Below, one piece after another: positions 1 to 6,498 of a stretch of 16,530 bases of DNA (its first letter is position 1; every line of letters begins with the position of its first letter). The DNA is from Micavibrio aeruginosavorus. GTDB taxonomy: Bacteria; Pseudomonadota; Alphaproteobacteria; UBA9219. The position numbers were made by a program, and so were the translations under genes. The notes below the pieces were generated by a model. That model had not been told where the DNA came from, did not search any database, and saw nothing but the letters and a program-made list of their open reading frames with translations. The stretch is taken from NCBI GenBank assembly GCA_020720905.1, contig DYNT01000011.1, forward strand, positions 1-16,530. Reading direction: 5' to 3'.

Positions 1-109
1 TAAACAATCGCAAACCGCCTAAGTTAATACTGTTTGTGAGGGCTTGGCCTGAAGCGATCTCAACCGAGACTGTCTCCAAAGCGGAAACGCAAGAATCTTT
101 TAAAAACAT
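1..109 (-). CDS. Partial gene: N-terminus of a phage-structural-type hypothetical protein
   Basis: An open frame begins at ATG 109-107 on the minus strand and runs off the left edge with no stop, giving about 36 residues (start MFLKDSCVSALETVSV, later ASGQALTNSINLGGLRLF). A purine-rich GGAAAAAAC element sits just upstream as a plausible ribosome binding site. The pattern of a beta strand, then 'ASGxxLTxxINLGGxRL', resembles the N-terminus of small proteins found in phage and prophage structural regions of alphaproteobacteria, from memory and without a search. Only the first tenth to third of such a protein would be visible, so the family call is tentative. The leader between this start and position 238 contains two intrinsic terminators, so its expression may be attenuated. 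Confidence 0.5.
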   Translation of the reverse strand, partial: MFLKDSCVSALETVSVEIASGQALTNSINLGGLRLF

Positions 110-132
110 GTTTTTTCCTTTCGTTTAGACAT

Positions 133-155
133 AAAAAAAGCGACCCGAAGGCCGC
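133..155 (-). terminator. Intrinsic terminator with TTCG tetraloop
   Basis: On the minus strand GCGGCC (155-150) pairs with GGTCGC (145-140) around a TTCG loop, with one G-T pair, and is followed at once by seven T (139-133). This is a textbook rho-independent terminator. It lies only 23 bases upstream of the start of the partial gene at 109, so it would stop a transcript entering that gene. Confidence 0.7.
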
Positions 156-166
156 GGCTATAGCGC

Positions 167-198
167 AAAAAAAAAGAGGTCACGCTGGACGCACCTCT
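167..198 (-). terminator. Second intrinsic terminator in the same leader
   Basis: On the minus strand AGAGGT (198-193) pairs with ACCTCT-side bases (180-175), with three further inner pairs and a bulge, and is followed by nine T (175-167). It lies directly downstream of the candidate promoter at 210-238, so the predicted RNA would be only about 35 nt before this signal. Confidence 0.6.
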
Positions 199-209
199 CC
201 TTGGGATTG

Positions 210-238
210 TCAATAGCCTATTCGCCAACGAGAGTCAA
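210..238 (-). promoter_or_regulatory. Candidate sigma-70-type promoter for the leftward gene
   Basis: Minus strand: -35 TTGACT (238-233), a 17-base spacer, and -10 TATTGA (215-210). The -10 is weak, with three of six consensus bases. The preceding bases make CCCTTGACT, the same nonamer that precedes tRNA-Leu in this window at the same 17-base spacing, which supports both. Transcription would start near 203. Confidence 0.4.
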
Positions 239-283
239 GGGAAAAATGTAAAATAATAAAAGAAAAATCGCGGAACTATCTCA

Positions 284-312
284 TTGATTGAAATGTATTT
301 TTATCTTAAAGC
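284..312 (+). promoter_or_regulatory. Weak candidate promoter for the small membrane protein gene
   Basis: TTGATT (284-289), a 17-base spacer and TAAAGC (307-312) lie about 40 bases upstream of the ATG at 353. The -10 is poor and the region is AT-rich, so this could be chance. Confidence 0.25.
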
Positions 313-352
313 TAGGCCAGCCCACATCAACTGAGAAATAAAAGGAACCCTT

Positions 353-565
353 ATGCGACCTATTTTACGATATAGCGCCCGATTTTCCCTATTTGTTATA
401 TGGGTTCTTGCCTCCATTTATCTTGGTGGGATCGTAGTCTCTGTCAAAGAAACGCTGGGCATCAACGTGTTTTCCACAACAGGATACAGTGCGCTTAAGC
501 GCTGTCTAGTTCAGGAAACAAACAAAGCCGTTGAAGAAAAAACGCATTCGGATATGGCAAATTGA
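353..565 (+). CDS. Small hypothetical single-pass membrane protein (70 aa)
   Basis: The start is supported by AAAGGA at 341-346, six bases before the ATG. The protein has a short basic N-terminus (MRPILRYSAR) and then a hydrophobic stretch at about residues 11-31, which could be a membrane anchor or an uncleaved signal. A polar tail of about 40 residues ends in acidic and basic residues. With N-in topology the tail would face the periplasm. I do not recognise the family. The good ribosome binding site and membrane-like composition favour a real gene over a chance frame. It stands alone, flanked by divergent and convergent minus-strand elements. Confidence 0.55.
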   Translation: MRPILRYSARFSLFVIWVLASIYLGGIVVSVKETLGINVFSTTGYSALKRCLVQETNKAVEEKTHSDMAN

Positions 566-596
566 TCTCAATTCTTCCGCATTATCGAACTGTGCT

Positions 597-621
597 AACC
601 TCCCGTCCTTTCAGGTTTTTT
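597..621 (+). terminator. Weak terminator-like hairpin after the small membrane protein gene
   Basis: AACCT (597-601) can pair with AGGTT (613-617) around an 11-base loop, followed by four further T. The stem is only five pairs, so activity is doubtful. Its position 30 bases after the stop at 565 is appropriate. Confidence 0.3.
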
Positions 622-649
622 CGGCTCTTGAGTGCCGATAACTCAATTA

Positions 650-736
650 TGGTGCCCAGAAGAAGACTCGAACTTCCACAACATTGCTGTCACAGATACC
701 TGAAACCTGCGCGTCTACCAATTCCGCCATCTGGGC
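650..736 (-). tRNA. tRNA-Leu, anticodon CAG, CCA encoded
   Basis: Read on the minus strand, the acceptor arm GCCCAGA (736-730) pairs with TCTGGGC (660-654). A discriminator A (653) and an encoded CCA (652-650) follow. The D-arm has GGCGGAATTGGTAGACGC, typical of bacterial class II leucine tRNAs. The anticodon stem CAGGT/ATCTG encloses loop TTCAGGT, giving anticodon CAG, which reads CTG. A long variable arm and the T-loop GTTCGAGTC follow. The 87 nt length including CCA fits the class. A candidate promoter lies just upstream. Confidence 0.95.
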
Positions 737-750
737 ACAGAAGGAAGCCT

Positions 751-779
751 TAAGTACGGCCTTAAGCCACTAAAGTCAA
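751..779 (-). promoter_or_regulatory. Candidate promoter of tRNA-Leu
   Basis: Minus strand: -35 TTGACT (779-774), a 17-base spacer and a weak -10 TACTTA (756-751), ending 14 bases before the mature tRNA 5' end. The CCCTTGACT nonamer is shared with the promoter candidate at 210-238. The octamer GCCTTAAG occurs twice here on the plus strand (747-754 and 759-766), exactly 12 bases apart, one copy overlapping the -10. Confidence 0.45.
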
Positions 780-857
780 GGGAGGCAAGAAGGCTTTTTT
801 GTGATCCTTTTTCTGGCCTTCTTCTGAACTCCCCCCTGCCCCCCCAGAACAAAGCGC

Positions 858-1685
858 ATGAAAGTAAAAAGAAGATTGAAAAAGGCGCCTTCAGCCGATA
901 AACGACAGAGGCGTATTTACAAAAACAGGGCATTAAAAATGAAAAAAAAGAAAAGCGAGTGGGATATTTTTCTAAACTTGGATGAAGAGGAGCTTAGAGA
1001 GGCACTTTCTCAATCGCATCATTTAAAAAACATCACAGGAAGTCCTGCTAAAATAAAAGAGCTCCTTTGCATTCTTCATGATCTTGCAGAAGAAAAAAAA
1101 CGAGACGGCGCGTCCCTTTTTTCTAAAGCAGAAATGGACAATACGGCGCGGCTTTCTATTTCTGTTTCGACCCAAGTTGCTTATACGCAAGGTGGGCGTG
1201 AAAAAGAAAGTAATAACGGCATGTCTCCCCAAGGTATAGCGCAAGCGAAGGTTCTTTTCCTCGATTTTGGCATTGATACCAACACTCAATTTTTTGGGTT
1301 ATACGCGGCGGGGTGTCCTGATCTTTTCCTTTATGTGCCGCCCGCCAAAAAGACCCCATCAAAGACAGACTCTCTTGTTCTTGATCTTACGAAAGCGGGC
1401 TATCTGACAAAAACATTGTGGAGCGCGAGCCGCTTTGGTTTAGACCATGTTCAAAAGGATACGCATGGCAATCCGCTTTTTTTAAGCGTTGAGGATCAAG
1501 GCTTGTTTCTCAATGGTCAATTCCAAAACTTTAAAAAGGATTTTCCACAGAAAACGCTGGCTCATTTTTCACAGCTTTATGTTTGCGATAAAGCCTTGCG
1601 CCCCTTTGTTCATGATGGCCTCCAATTTCTCTATAGGGGCGATCCTCGGCGGCAATCAACGCGCCTGCGCCTGACCTGCGAATAA
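858..1685 (+). CDS. Hypothetical basic protein, no family recognised (275 aa)
   Basis: A long open frame with no recognisable domain. The N-terminal 35 residues are strongly basic (KVKRRLKK, then KMKKKK). After them come an acidic helical segment (residues about 36-80) and a C-terminal half with hydrophobic strands such as VLFLDFGID and LFLNGQFQNF. There is no signal peptide or transmembrane segment. The start is uncertain: no Shine-Dalgarno precedes the ATG at 858, and ATG 939 (residue 28) is an alternative that removes the most basic part. Codon use is A-rich compared with genes to the right, consistent with acquired or fast-evolving DNA, although that is inference. No neighbour indicates its role. 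Confidence 0.6.
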   Translation: MKVKRRLKKAPSADKRQRRIYKNRALKMKKKKSEWDIFLNLDEEELREALSQSHHLKNITGSPAKIKELLCILHDLAEEKKRDGASLFSKAEMDNTARLSISVSTQVAYTQGGREKESNNGMSPQGIAQAKVLFLDFGIDTNTQFFGLYAAGCPDLFLYVPPAKKTPSKTDSLVLDLTKAGYLTKTLWSASRFGLDHVQKDTHGNPLFLSVEDQGLFLNGQFQNFKKDFPQKTLAHFSQLYVCDKALRPFVHDGLQFLYRGDPRRQSTRLRLTCE

Positions 1686-1697
1686 AACGCGCCTTAT

Positions 1698-1731
1698 ATC
1701 CCTTTGATGTTACAAAAAAAGAAAAAGGGAT
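1698..1731. repeat. Inverted repeat after the 858-1685 gene
   Basis: ATCCCTTT (1698-1705) and AAAGGGAT (1724-1731) are perfect 8-base inverted copies separated by an 18-base A-rich loop. No T-tract follows, so it is not a classical terminator. It could still protect an RNA end or mark a binding site. Confidence 0.4.
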
Positions 1732-1752
1732 GAAACATTAACCAAAAGCGTG

Positions 1753-1758
1753 TATAAA
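1753..1758 (+). promoter_or_regulatory. Candidate -10 element for the PPC-repeat protein gene
   Basis: TATAAA preceded directly by TG lies 32 bases before the ATG at 1791. No convincing -35 sits 16-18 bases upstream. If used, transcription would start near 1764, leaving a leader of about 27 bases. Confidence 0.35.
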
Positions 1759-1790
1759 GGAGGGAAGGATTCCTTTTCTGACAGGCTGTT

Positions 1791-2948
1791 ATGTCGAACT
1801 TTACCGCCTCCTATCTTGATTCAACGATTCTGAACACGACGGCTGCGCCTAGCTCGCGGGTTTATGTGCGTGACGTCAGCTTGCCGCTTAATACATCGCT
1901 TGACACAGCCAGCAACCTTGGCACGCTGACGACCGATGCGACGCAGCTGAATGCCAGAGCGCAAGTGATGCGTGAGAACCCCACCCATTTTTATAAATTC
2001 ACGCTTGATGGCGATTCCATCAAAATAAACTTCTCCAATGTGACGGGTAGCTCTGGCCTTCGTGTGCAGTTGTTGAACAGCTCTGGCACGATTGTGGCGG
2101 ATAGCTCCTCCGTGGCATCAGAGGCGCTTCAAGAAGCGTATGACGATTTATCGTCCAGCGATGGGTTGGATCAAGAGGCTGGCGAGTATTTTGTCAAGGT
2201 GACGTTTGATACAACATCGGTGCGCGCTGTCCCTCAATTGTATTCGATTGCTTTGTATTCCGGCACGCGCTTTGCCACCAGTTATCAAACGGTTGGAAAG
2301 GCGCAAAGCACCGAAAGACAATATGTGCTTATCGACAAAACCATGACCTTTTCGCTGATTGACGCGCAATCCTATGAGCTTAAGACGGCTCATGCCGCCA
2401 ATGAAACGGCGTTGAGCGCGATCAACATCGGTTGGCTTTATGAAAACAAAGCGGCGCTTTCGGTATCCAGTCAACTGACAGACGTGTGTTCGACGCAGTA
2501 TTATTCGTTTATCCATCAAAAAGGCGAAAGCCTTAAGCTGGCCTATAACAATCATACCGGCACAAGCGACACGCGCGTGCAGCTTTATGATTCATCTGGA
2601 ACGCAACTGCTGGCCGACTCGCATGGCACAGAAGATCAAAAGGCAGCTTATGCGGCGCTCGCGTCATCAGACGGGCTTGACGCTGGAGCAGGCCCCTATC
2701 TGATTAAAGTTTCTTATGGGACGGGCGAGCGCAAGACAAAACAGATTTATGATTTTAAAGTTTATTCGGGAACGTCCTATGACGCTCTTTATAAAACAGC
2801 CGTTGGAACAGAATCAGCCAAAGCGGCATTGGCCAATGGCCATTTGGTGATGAAATACAGCATGCAAGACACCGCCGTTTCTTATCTTATGAGCATGTCC
2901 CAAGGCGAAGACGTCAGCATCATTGATACGCTCAGCAAAACATTTTAA
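1791..2948 (+). CDS. Protein with two tandem PPC-like beta domains (385 aa)
   Basis: The protein contains two diverged copies of a domain of about 100 residues (about 64-161 and 235-330). Each has FYKF/YYSF, RVQL..SSGT..ADS, SSDGLD..AG.Y..KV and YSGT in the same order. The layout resembles bacterial pre-peptidase C-terminal (PPC) beta-sandwich domains, which usually occur on secreted proteins. There is no N-terminal signal peptide, so it would be cytoplasmic or exported by a signal-less route such as type I secretion. No RTX repeats are seen. An in-frame TGA at 1779 makes ATG 1791 the only nearby start, yet only a weak AGG precedes it. A strong GGAGGG lies 27 bases upstream (1759-1764). No protease domain is attached. 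Its stop overlaps that of rlmE. Confidence 0.75.
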   Translation: MSNFTASYLDSTILNTTAAPSSRVYVRDVSLPLNTSLDTASNLGTLTTDATQLNARAQVMRENPTHFYKFTLDGDSIKINFSNVTGSSGLRVQLLNSSGTIVADSSSVASEALQEAYDDLSSSDGLDQEAGEYFVKVTFDTTSVRAVPQLYSIALYSGTRFATSYQTVGKAQSTERQYVLIDKTMTFSLIDAQSYELKTAHAANETALSAINIGWLYENKAALSVSSQLTDVCSTQYYSFIHQKGESLKLAYNNHTGTSDTRVQLYDSSGTQLLADSHGTEDQKAAYAALASSDGLDAGAGPYLIKVSYGTGERKTKQIYDFKVYSGTSYDALYKTAVGTESAKAALANGHLVMKYSMQDTAVSYLMSMSQGEDVSIIDTLSKTF

Positions 2949-3652
2949 GACGCCGTTCGCTCCCCCTTAAACCCCATGGCCACGATAAAAGATTCGGATG
3001 AATCTTGGCGGCTAGAGGCGGGCTTGGCGTGACGGACTTTGGCAAAGTTCTTTTTCAGCATATCCAAAAGCGACTTTTCTGCGCCGCCTTGGAAGTATTT
3101 GCACACAAAGACACCGTTCGGCGCAAGAACCTCCACCGCAAAATGAGCCGCATTTTCAGCAAGCCCCATGATGCGAATGTGATCGGTGGCGGTATGTCCC
3201 GTGGTTGAAGGCGCCATGTCGCTTAAAACCAAGCTGGCCTTGCCCCCCAAAAGCTCTTTTAATTTTTCGGGCGCATCATCGTCCAAAAAATCCATATGGA
3301 TAATCTCTGCGCCCCCAATGGGATCCATCTCTTGAATGTCTAGCGCGATCAACTTGCCCTTCGCGCCGATCCTTTTCACAACAACTTGCGACCAGCCCCC
3401 TGGCGCAGCGCCCAGATCGATCACGCGCTGGCCTGCTTTGATGAAATGAAATTGCTCATCAAGCTGAAGGATTTTGAACGCCGCACGCGAACGATAGCCC
3501 GCCTCTTTCGCTGCCACGACATAAGGATCATTCAACTGACGCTGCAGCCACCGCGCCGACGATGTCGTGCGCTTTTTGGCCGTTTTAACGCGCACCGCCT
3601 CACGCCTTTTAGAGGCCAGTCCACCCGTTCCCGTTTTTTTCGTCGTCGTCAT
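2945..3652 (-). CDS. rlmE: 23S rRNA (uridine-2'-O)-methyltransferase RlmE (FtsJ/RrmJ)
   Basis: RlmE methylates the 2'-OH of U2552 in the A-loop of 23S rRNA using S-adenosylmethionine and supports late 50S assembly. The SAM-binding motif VIDLGAAPGGWSQ lies at residues 77-89. The K-D-K-E catalytic set of the family is complete: K60 in RAAFK, D145 in LSDMAP, K185 in VCKYFQGG and E220 in SSESF. A basic N-terminal extension of about 35 residues (TKK, KRRE, KTAKKR) is typical of alphaproteobacterial members. It lies 95 bases downstream of recJ on the same strand, possibly cotranscribed. The ATG is preceded by GGAAAG about 14 bases away, a weak spacing. The stop codon overlaps the convergent gene's stop through a shared TTAA. 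Confidence 0.95.
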   Translation of the reverse strand: MTTTKKTGTGGLASKRREAVRVKTAKKRTTSSARWLQRQLNDPYVVAAKEAGYRSRAAFKILQLDEQFHFIKAGQRVIDLGAAPGGWSQVVVKRIGAKGKLIALDIQEMDPIGGAEIIHMDFLDDDAPEKLKELLGGKASLVLSDMAPSTTGHTATDHIRIMGLAENAAHFAVEVLAPNGVFVCKYFQGGAEKSLLDMLKKNFAKVRHAKPASSRQDSSESFIVAMGFKGERTAS

Positions 3653-3747
3653 CTATTTTCTGCGCTTTCCTATCCACTTCGCTTAAGGGCTCATCGGGCA
3701 AATCCGTGAGTGATTTTTGGCTGATTTCATAACTCTGGCAAGAGGAT

Positions 3748-5544
3748 CTAAGCACGCTGCGGGATTGTCGTGGATGCCCCCCCCTTTCCAGCATCGTCGA
3801 TGTTAAGCTGGACTGTCTCTCGCCCCTGCCATACGTTGCGGCGAACGTGACCTGCCAGATGAACGCTATGGCCGACATGCGCCAGAAGCGATGCGCCAAG
3901 GTCGCTTTCCATGGCGCGAAAAGAGATGGCGGCAAGAGACGCGCCGCCTTGACTGGCGATCACGCGCACGTGCTTTTCGCCCACGATATCGGCGCGAATG
4001 ATTTTGCAATCCGCCAGAGCAAAGCGCGGCTCGGCATTGCCTGTGCCAAAGGGCGCGAGGGCCGAGAGCCTCTCCACAAACGCGCTATCCAACGCGCCTG
4101 CCGAAACCAGCCCGTCCAGCGTCAAGGTCGGGACAAACGGCTCGGCCTCTAACTGCTTGCCGATGCGCTCGGCCAAAAAGGCGTGAAGCGCCTCAATTTT
4201 GTCCTTGGCGACCGTCAGCCCCGCCGCCATCTTATGCCCGCCGCCATTGATCAAAAGCCCCGCCTGCCGCGCCGCGATAACCACCGCGCCCAAATCAACA
4301 TGCCCGACGCTGCGCCCCGATCCTTTGCCAAGCGCCTGATCGATGCCAATCACAATCGCGGGGCGATGGAATTTGTCCTTCAGCCGCGAGGCGACGATGC
4401 CGATCACTCCCGCATGCCAGTTTTCTGACGCAACGAACGTGAGCGGCGCGTCCTCATCAAAAATCATCATCTCGGCCTGCGCCAAAACGTCGGCTTCAAT
4501 GGCGCGGCGCTCACTGTTCAACTGCCCCAAATACTCGGCCACGCCTATGGCCTCGGCCTCATCCTCCATCGTCAGCAACCTTGCGCCCGTGTTGGCCTTG
4601 CCCACGCGCCCGCCCGCGTTCAGGCGAGGCCCCAGCAAAAAGCCAGCCGTGTAAGTGTCAAATGGCGGCGTGGCCGCGCTGACCCGCGCCAGCGCCGCTA
4701 TCCCCACATTGCTCCGCGCTTCCATCACCTTCAGCCCTTGCGCGACAAAGGCGCGGTTAAGCCCTGTCAGCTTCACAACGTCACACACGGTTCCCAGCGC
4801 GACAAGATCCAGCCATTGTTTCAAATCCGGCTCTGGCCGCGCATCGCTATAGAACCGCGCTTCGCGAAGAGCGCGGTTCACAGCCACAACGAACAGATAC
4901 GTCACGCCCACGGCGGCCAATGTTCCCAGCATGTCCGTCATGGCGTCGTCAAGGCGGTTAGGATTCACGACAGCGACCGCAGGCGGCAAAGAAGGCTCCG
5001 CCGCATGATGGTCGATCACGATCACATCAAGCCCCGCCTCCCTTGCCACCGCCAGCGGCGCATGAGCCGTCGTGCCGCAATCCACACAAATCGCCAACGT
5101 AATGCCCTGCCCCGCCAGCTTTTTCATGGCGGCCTCATTGGGACCATACCCTTCGCTGAGGCGGTCAGGAATATAGAGATCAATCTTATGACCCAGCGCC
5201 CGCGCAAAGCGGATCAACAGCGCTGAAGACGTTGCGCCATCCACGTCATAATCACCAAAAACAACGACACGTTCATGATTCTCCAGCCCCAGAACAAAGC
5301 GCGAAACGGCCTTATCCATATCTTGAAGGAGCGAAGGATCGGGCATGGAATCCCGCAAGCGCGGGCTCAAAAACGATTCCACCGTTTCCACCGTCAGGCC
5401 GCGTGCGCTTAGGCTCCGCGCCAGAATATCGGGCAAAGCGTGACGCTGCGCGATGGCTAATACCTGCCGCTCATCATAGGCACGCGCCACCCATCGCCGC
5501 CCTGCGAAAGAAGCCTCAACGCCAAGAAAAGAAGAAGTGGACAT
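3748..5544 (-). CDS. recJ: Single-stranded-DNA-specific 5'-3' exonuclease RecJ
   Basis: RecJ degrades single-stranded DNA 5' to 3' in RecF-pathway recombination, mismatch repair and base excision repair. Numbering from ATG 5544, the DHH-family metal-binding motifs are all visible: VVVFGDYDVDG (about 93-103), VDCGT (154-158) and DHH (178-180). The NAGGRVG motif is at about 309-315 and the DHHA1 glycine-rich motif GGGHKMAAG at about 434-442. A C-terminal OB-like region follows. About 598 residues is normal. An upstream TTG at 5553 would add three residues, and neither start has a clear Shine-Dalgarno. ATG 5544 is the conservative choice. The gene is divergent from the gene at 5743 across a region of about 200 bases. 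Confidence 0.95.
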   Translation of the reverse strand: MSTSSFLGVEASFAGRRWVARAYDERQVLAIAQRHALPDILARSLSARGLTVETVESFLSPRLRDSMPDPSLLQDMDKAVSRFVLGLENHERVVVFGDYDVDGATSSALLIRFARALGHKIDLYIPDRLSEGYGPNEAAMKKLAGQGITLAICVDCGTTAHAPLAVAREAGLDVIVIDHHAAEPSLPPAVAVVNPNRLDDAMTDMLGTLAAVGVTYLFVVAVNRALREARFYSDARPEPDLKQWLDLVALGTVCDVVKLTGLNRAFVAQGLKVMEARSNVGIAALARVSAATPPFDTYTAGFLLGPRLNAGGRVGKANTGARLLTMEDEAEAIGVAEYLGQLNSERRAIEADVLAQAEMMIFDEDAPLTFVASENWHAGVIGIVASRLKDKFHRPAIVIGIDQALGKGSGRSVGHVDLGAVVIAARQAGLLINGGGHKMAAGLTVAKDKIEALHAFLAERIGKQLEAEPFVPTLTLDGLVSAGALDSAFVERLSALAPFGTGNAEPRFALADCKIIRADIVGEKHVRVIASQGGASLAAISFRAMESDLGASLLAHVGHSVHLAGHVRRNVWQGRETVQLNIDDAGKGGASTTIPQRA

Positions 5545-5670
5545 AAACAACAAAAAAGTGAGAGGTTCATCAGCCTAGGAAGAACATCATAACACTGGCC
5601 TCCAACAAGTCTATAAACCTTCGCGCCAAGGCAAAACGCCTCATAAAATTGCCACATTTCCAGTATAGCC

Positions 5671-5691
5671 TCTCCTCGAGGGGATTTTTTT
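5671..5691 (+). terminator. Short hairpin plus T-tract between recJ and the 5743 gene
   Basis: TCTCC (5671-5675) pairs with GGGGA (5680-5684) around a TCGA loop, followed by seven T (5685-5691). It has the form of a small rho-independent terminator on the plus strand, but no upstream plus-strand gene is visible. It might end a short RNA or act in the leader of the gene at 5743. The same DNA carries GGCTATACT on the minus strand (5661-5669), a good extended -10 for recJ, but without a -35. Confidence 0.35.
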
Positions 5692-5742
5692 CGTTTTTAC
5701 CCTTTTGAGCACTTATTTTTTATCACAAAAGGAGGCCGCTGG

Positions 5743-6420
5743 ATGTCTTGCCCCACCGACGCCGTTAACTTTCACTGCTATAGCGTGCGACAAGGCACTA
5801 AGCTTGATCAAGCCATCACATCCTATCATCAAAAAAGCGCTGATTTTATTCAGCATGCCCAAAAACTCGTCAAGAAATACAAGGCCGATAGCGCCCACAT
5901 GCTGTTTGGGTTTCGTCGCGTTGTCGTTGATGGCCTTCATTATACCGATGAAAAAGCGCCTTTAAAAAACTGGGGCATGGATTGTCTGGGGTATTTTAAG
6001 CCCCATACACAATCAACAATCGCCAAAGATTTTGCCTATGCCCTGCCTTTTTTTGAAATCCACTATCCCAAAGCAGGGCACGAATTGAGAGCCAGCATGC
6101 TGGGCAACACTCTCATTGCTATTCTTCCCGATCATGGCTCTGGCATCACCCCCCTTGCTGATGGCGACTATTTGGATCAAAAGAAACTCAACGCGCTTCT
6201 TGAAACCGCTAACGCAACACAAAAAGAACACCTCAGCACAATGGGATGCATTATATGGACCCCCCTCCCCCTGTTCAAACACCCCATCTTTGAGCCCTCT
6301 GAAAAAGTCAAAAGACTCAACGAGGAAAGACGTCGCCTTGCGGGAAGCTTTAAATACTCCCGCAAAGGCCGCTATCTTCGGCGGGGGCTGCAAATGTTAG
6401 CCACTACGCTTCACCTTTAA
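5743..6420 (+). CDS. Hypothetical protein, family not recognised (225 aa)
   Basis: The start is well supported by AAGGAGG (5729-5735) seven bases before the ATG. The product has no signal peptide and no clear transmembrane helix. Short hydrophobic stretches include NTLIAILPDH and GCIIWTPLPLF. The C-terminal 40 residues are rich in Lys and Arg (RLNEERRRLAGSF, RKGRYLRRGL), consistent with nucleic-acid or membrane-surface contact, although that is speculative. There are several His and Cys residues (CPTD near the N-terminus, HSRH-like spacing absent), but no known metal motif. Strong translation signals and an isolated position suggest a real accessory gene. It is followed by eight T without a hairpin, and 78 bases later by hflK. 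Confidence 0.7.
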   Translation: MSCPTDAVNFHCYSVRQGTKLDQAITSYHQKSADFIQHAQKLVKKYKADSAHMLFGFRRVVVDGLHYTDEKAPLKNWGMDCLGYFKPHTQSTIAKDFAYALPFFEIHYPKAGHELRASMLGNTLIAILPDHGSGITPLADGDYLDQKKLNALLETANATQKEHLSTMGCIIWTPLPLFKHPIFEPSEKVKRLNEERRRLAGSFKYSRKGRYLRRGLQMLATTLHL

Positions 6421-6436
6421 TTTTTTTCACGAGCAT

Positions 6437-6465
6437 TTGACTTTCTGCGCCCATTCTTTAATGTT
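6437..6465 (+). promoter_or_regulatory. Candidate promoter for hflK-hflC
   Basis: TTGACT (6437-6442), a 17-base spacer and a poor -10 AATGTT (6460-6465) lie 33 bases before hflK. The -35 is the same hexamer as in the two other promoter candidates of this window. Confidence 0.3.
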
Positions 6466-6498
6466 GAGGCCTCGGCTCACCATGAAAGAATCAAGTCT

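Noticed and set aside
562..753. Plus-strand open frame of 63 aa
   Set aside because: It is the antisense of tRNA-Leu; the encoded MVPRRRLELP-type peptide is a common artefact of leucine tRNA genes.
745..800. AAGCCTT...AAGGCTT with T-tract as a plus-strand terminator
   Set aside because: The loop is about 38 bases and no plus-strand gene ends there; a weak structure.
3609..3935. Minus-strand frame bridging the recJ end and rlmE start, with an acidic C-terminus
   Set aside because: It overlaps two firm genes in another frame and has no start codon with a ribosome binding site in the gap. The protein-like stretch is probably chance.
3847..5546. Several plus-strand open frames across recJ
   Set aside because: They are antisense shadows of a GC-rich recJ gene whose motifs are all intact on the minus strand.
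6338..6365. 8-base inverted repeat TTGCGGGA/TCCCGCAA
   Set aside because: It lies inside the coding region of the gene at 5743 and is not followed by a T-tract; likely coincidence.
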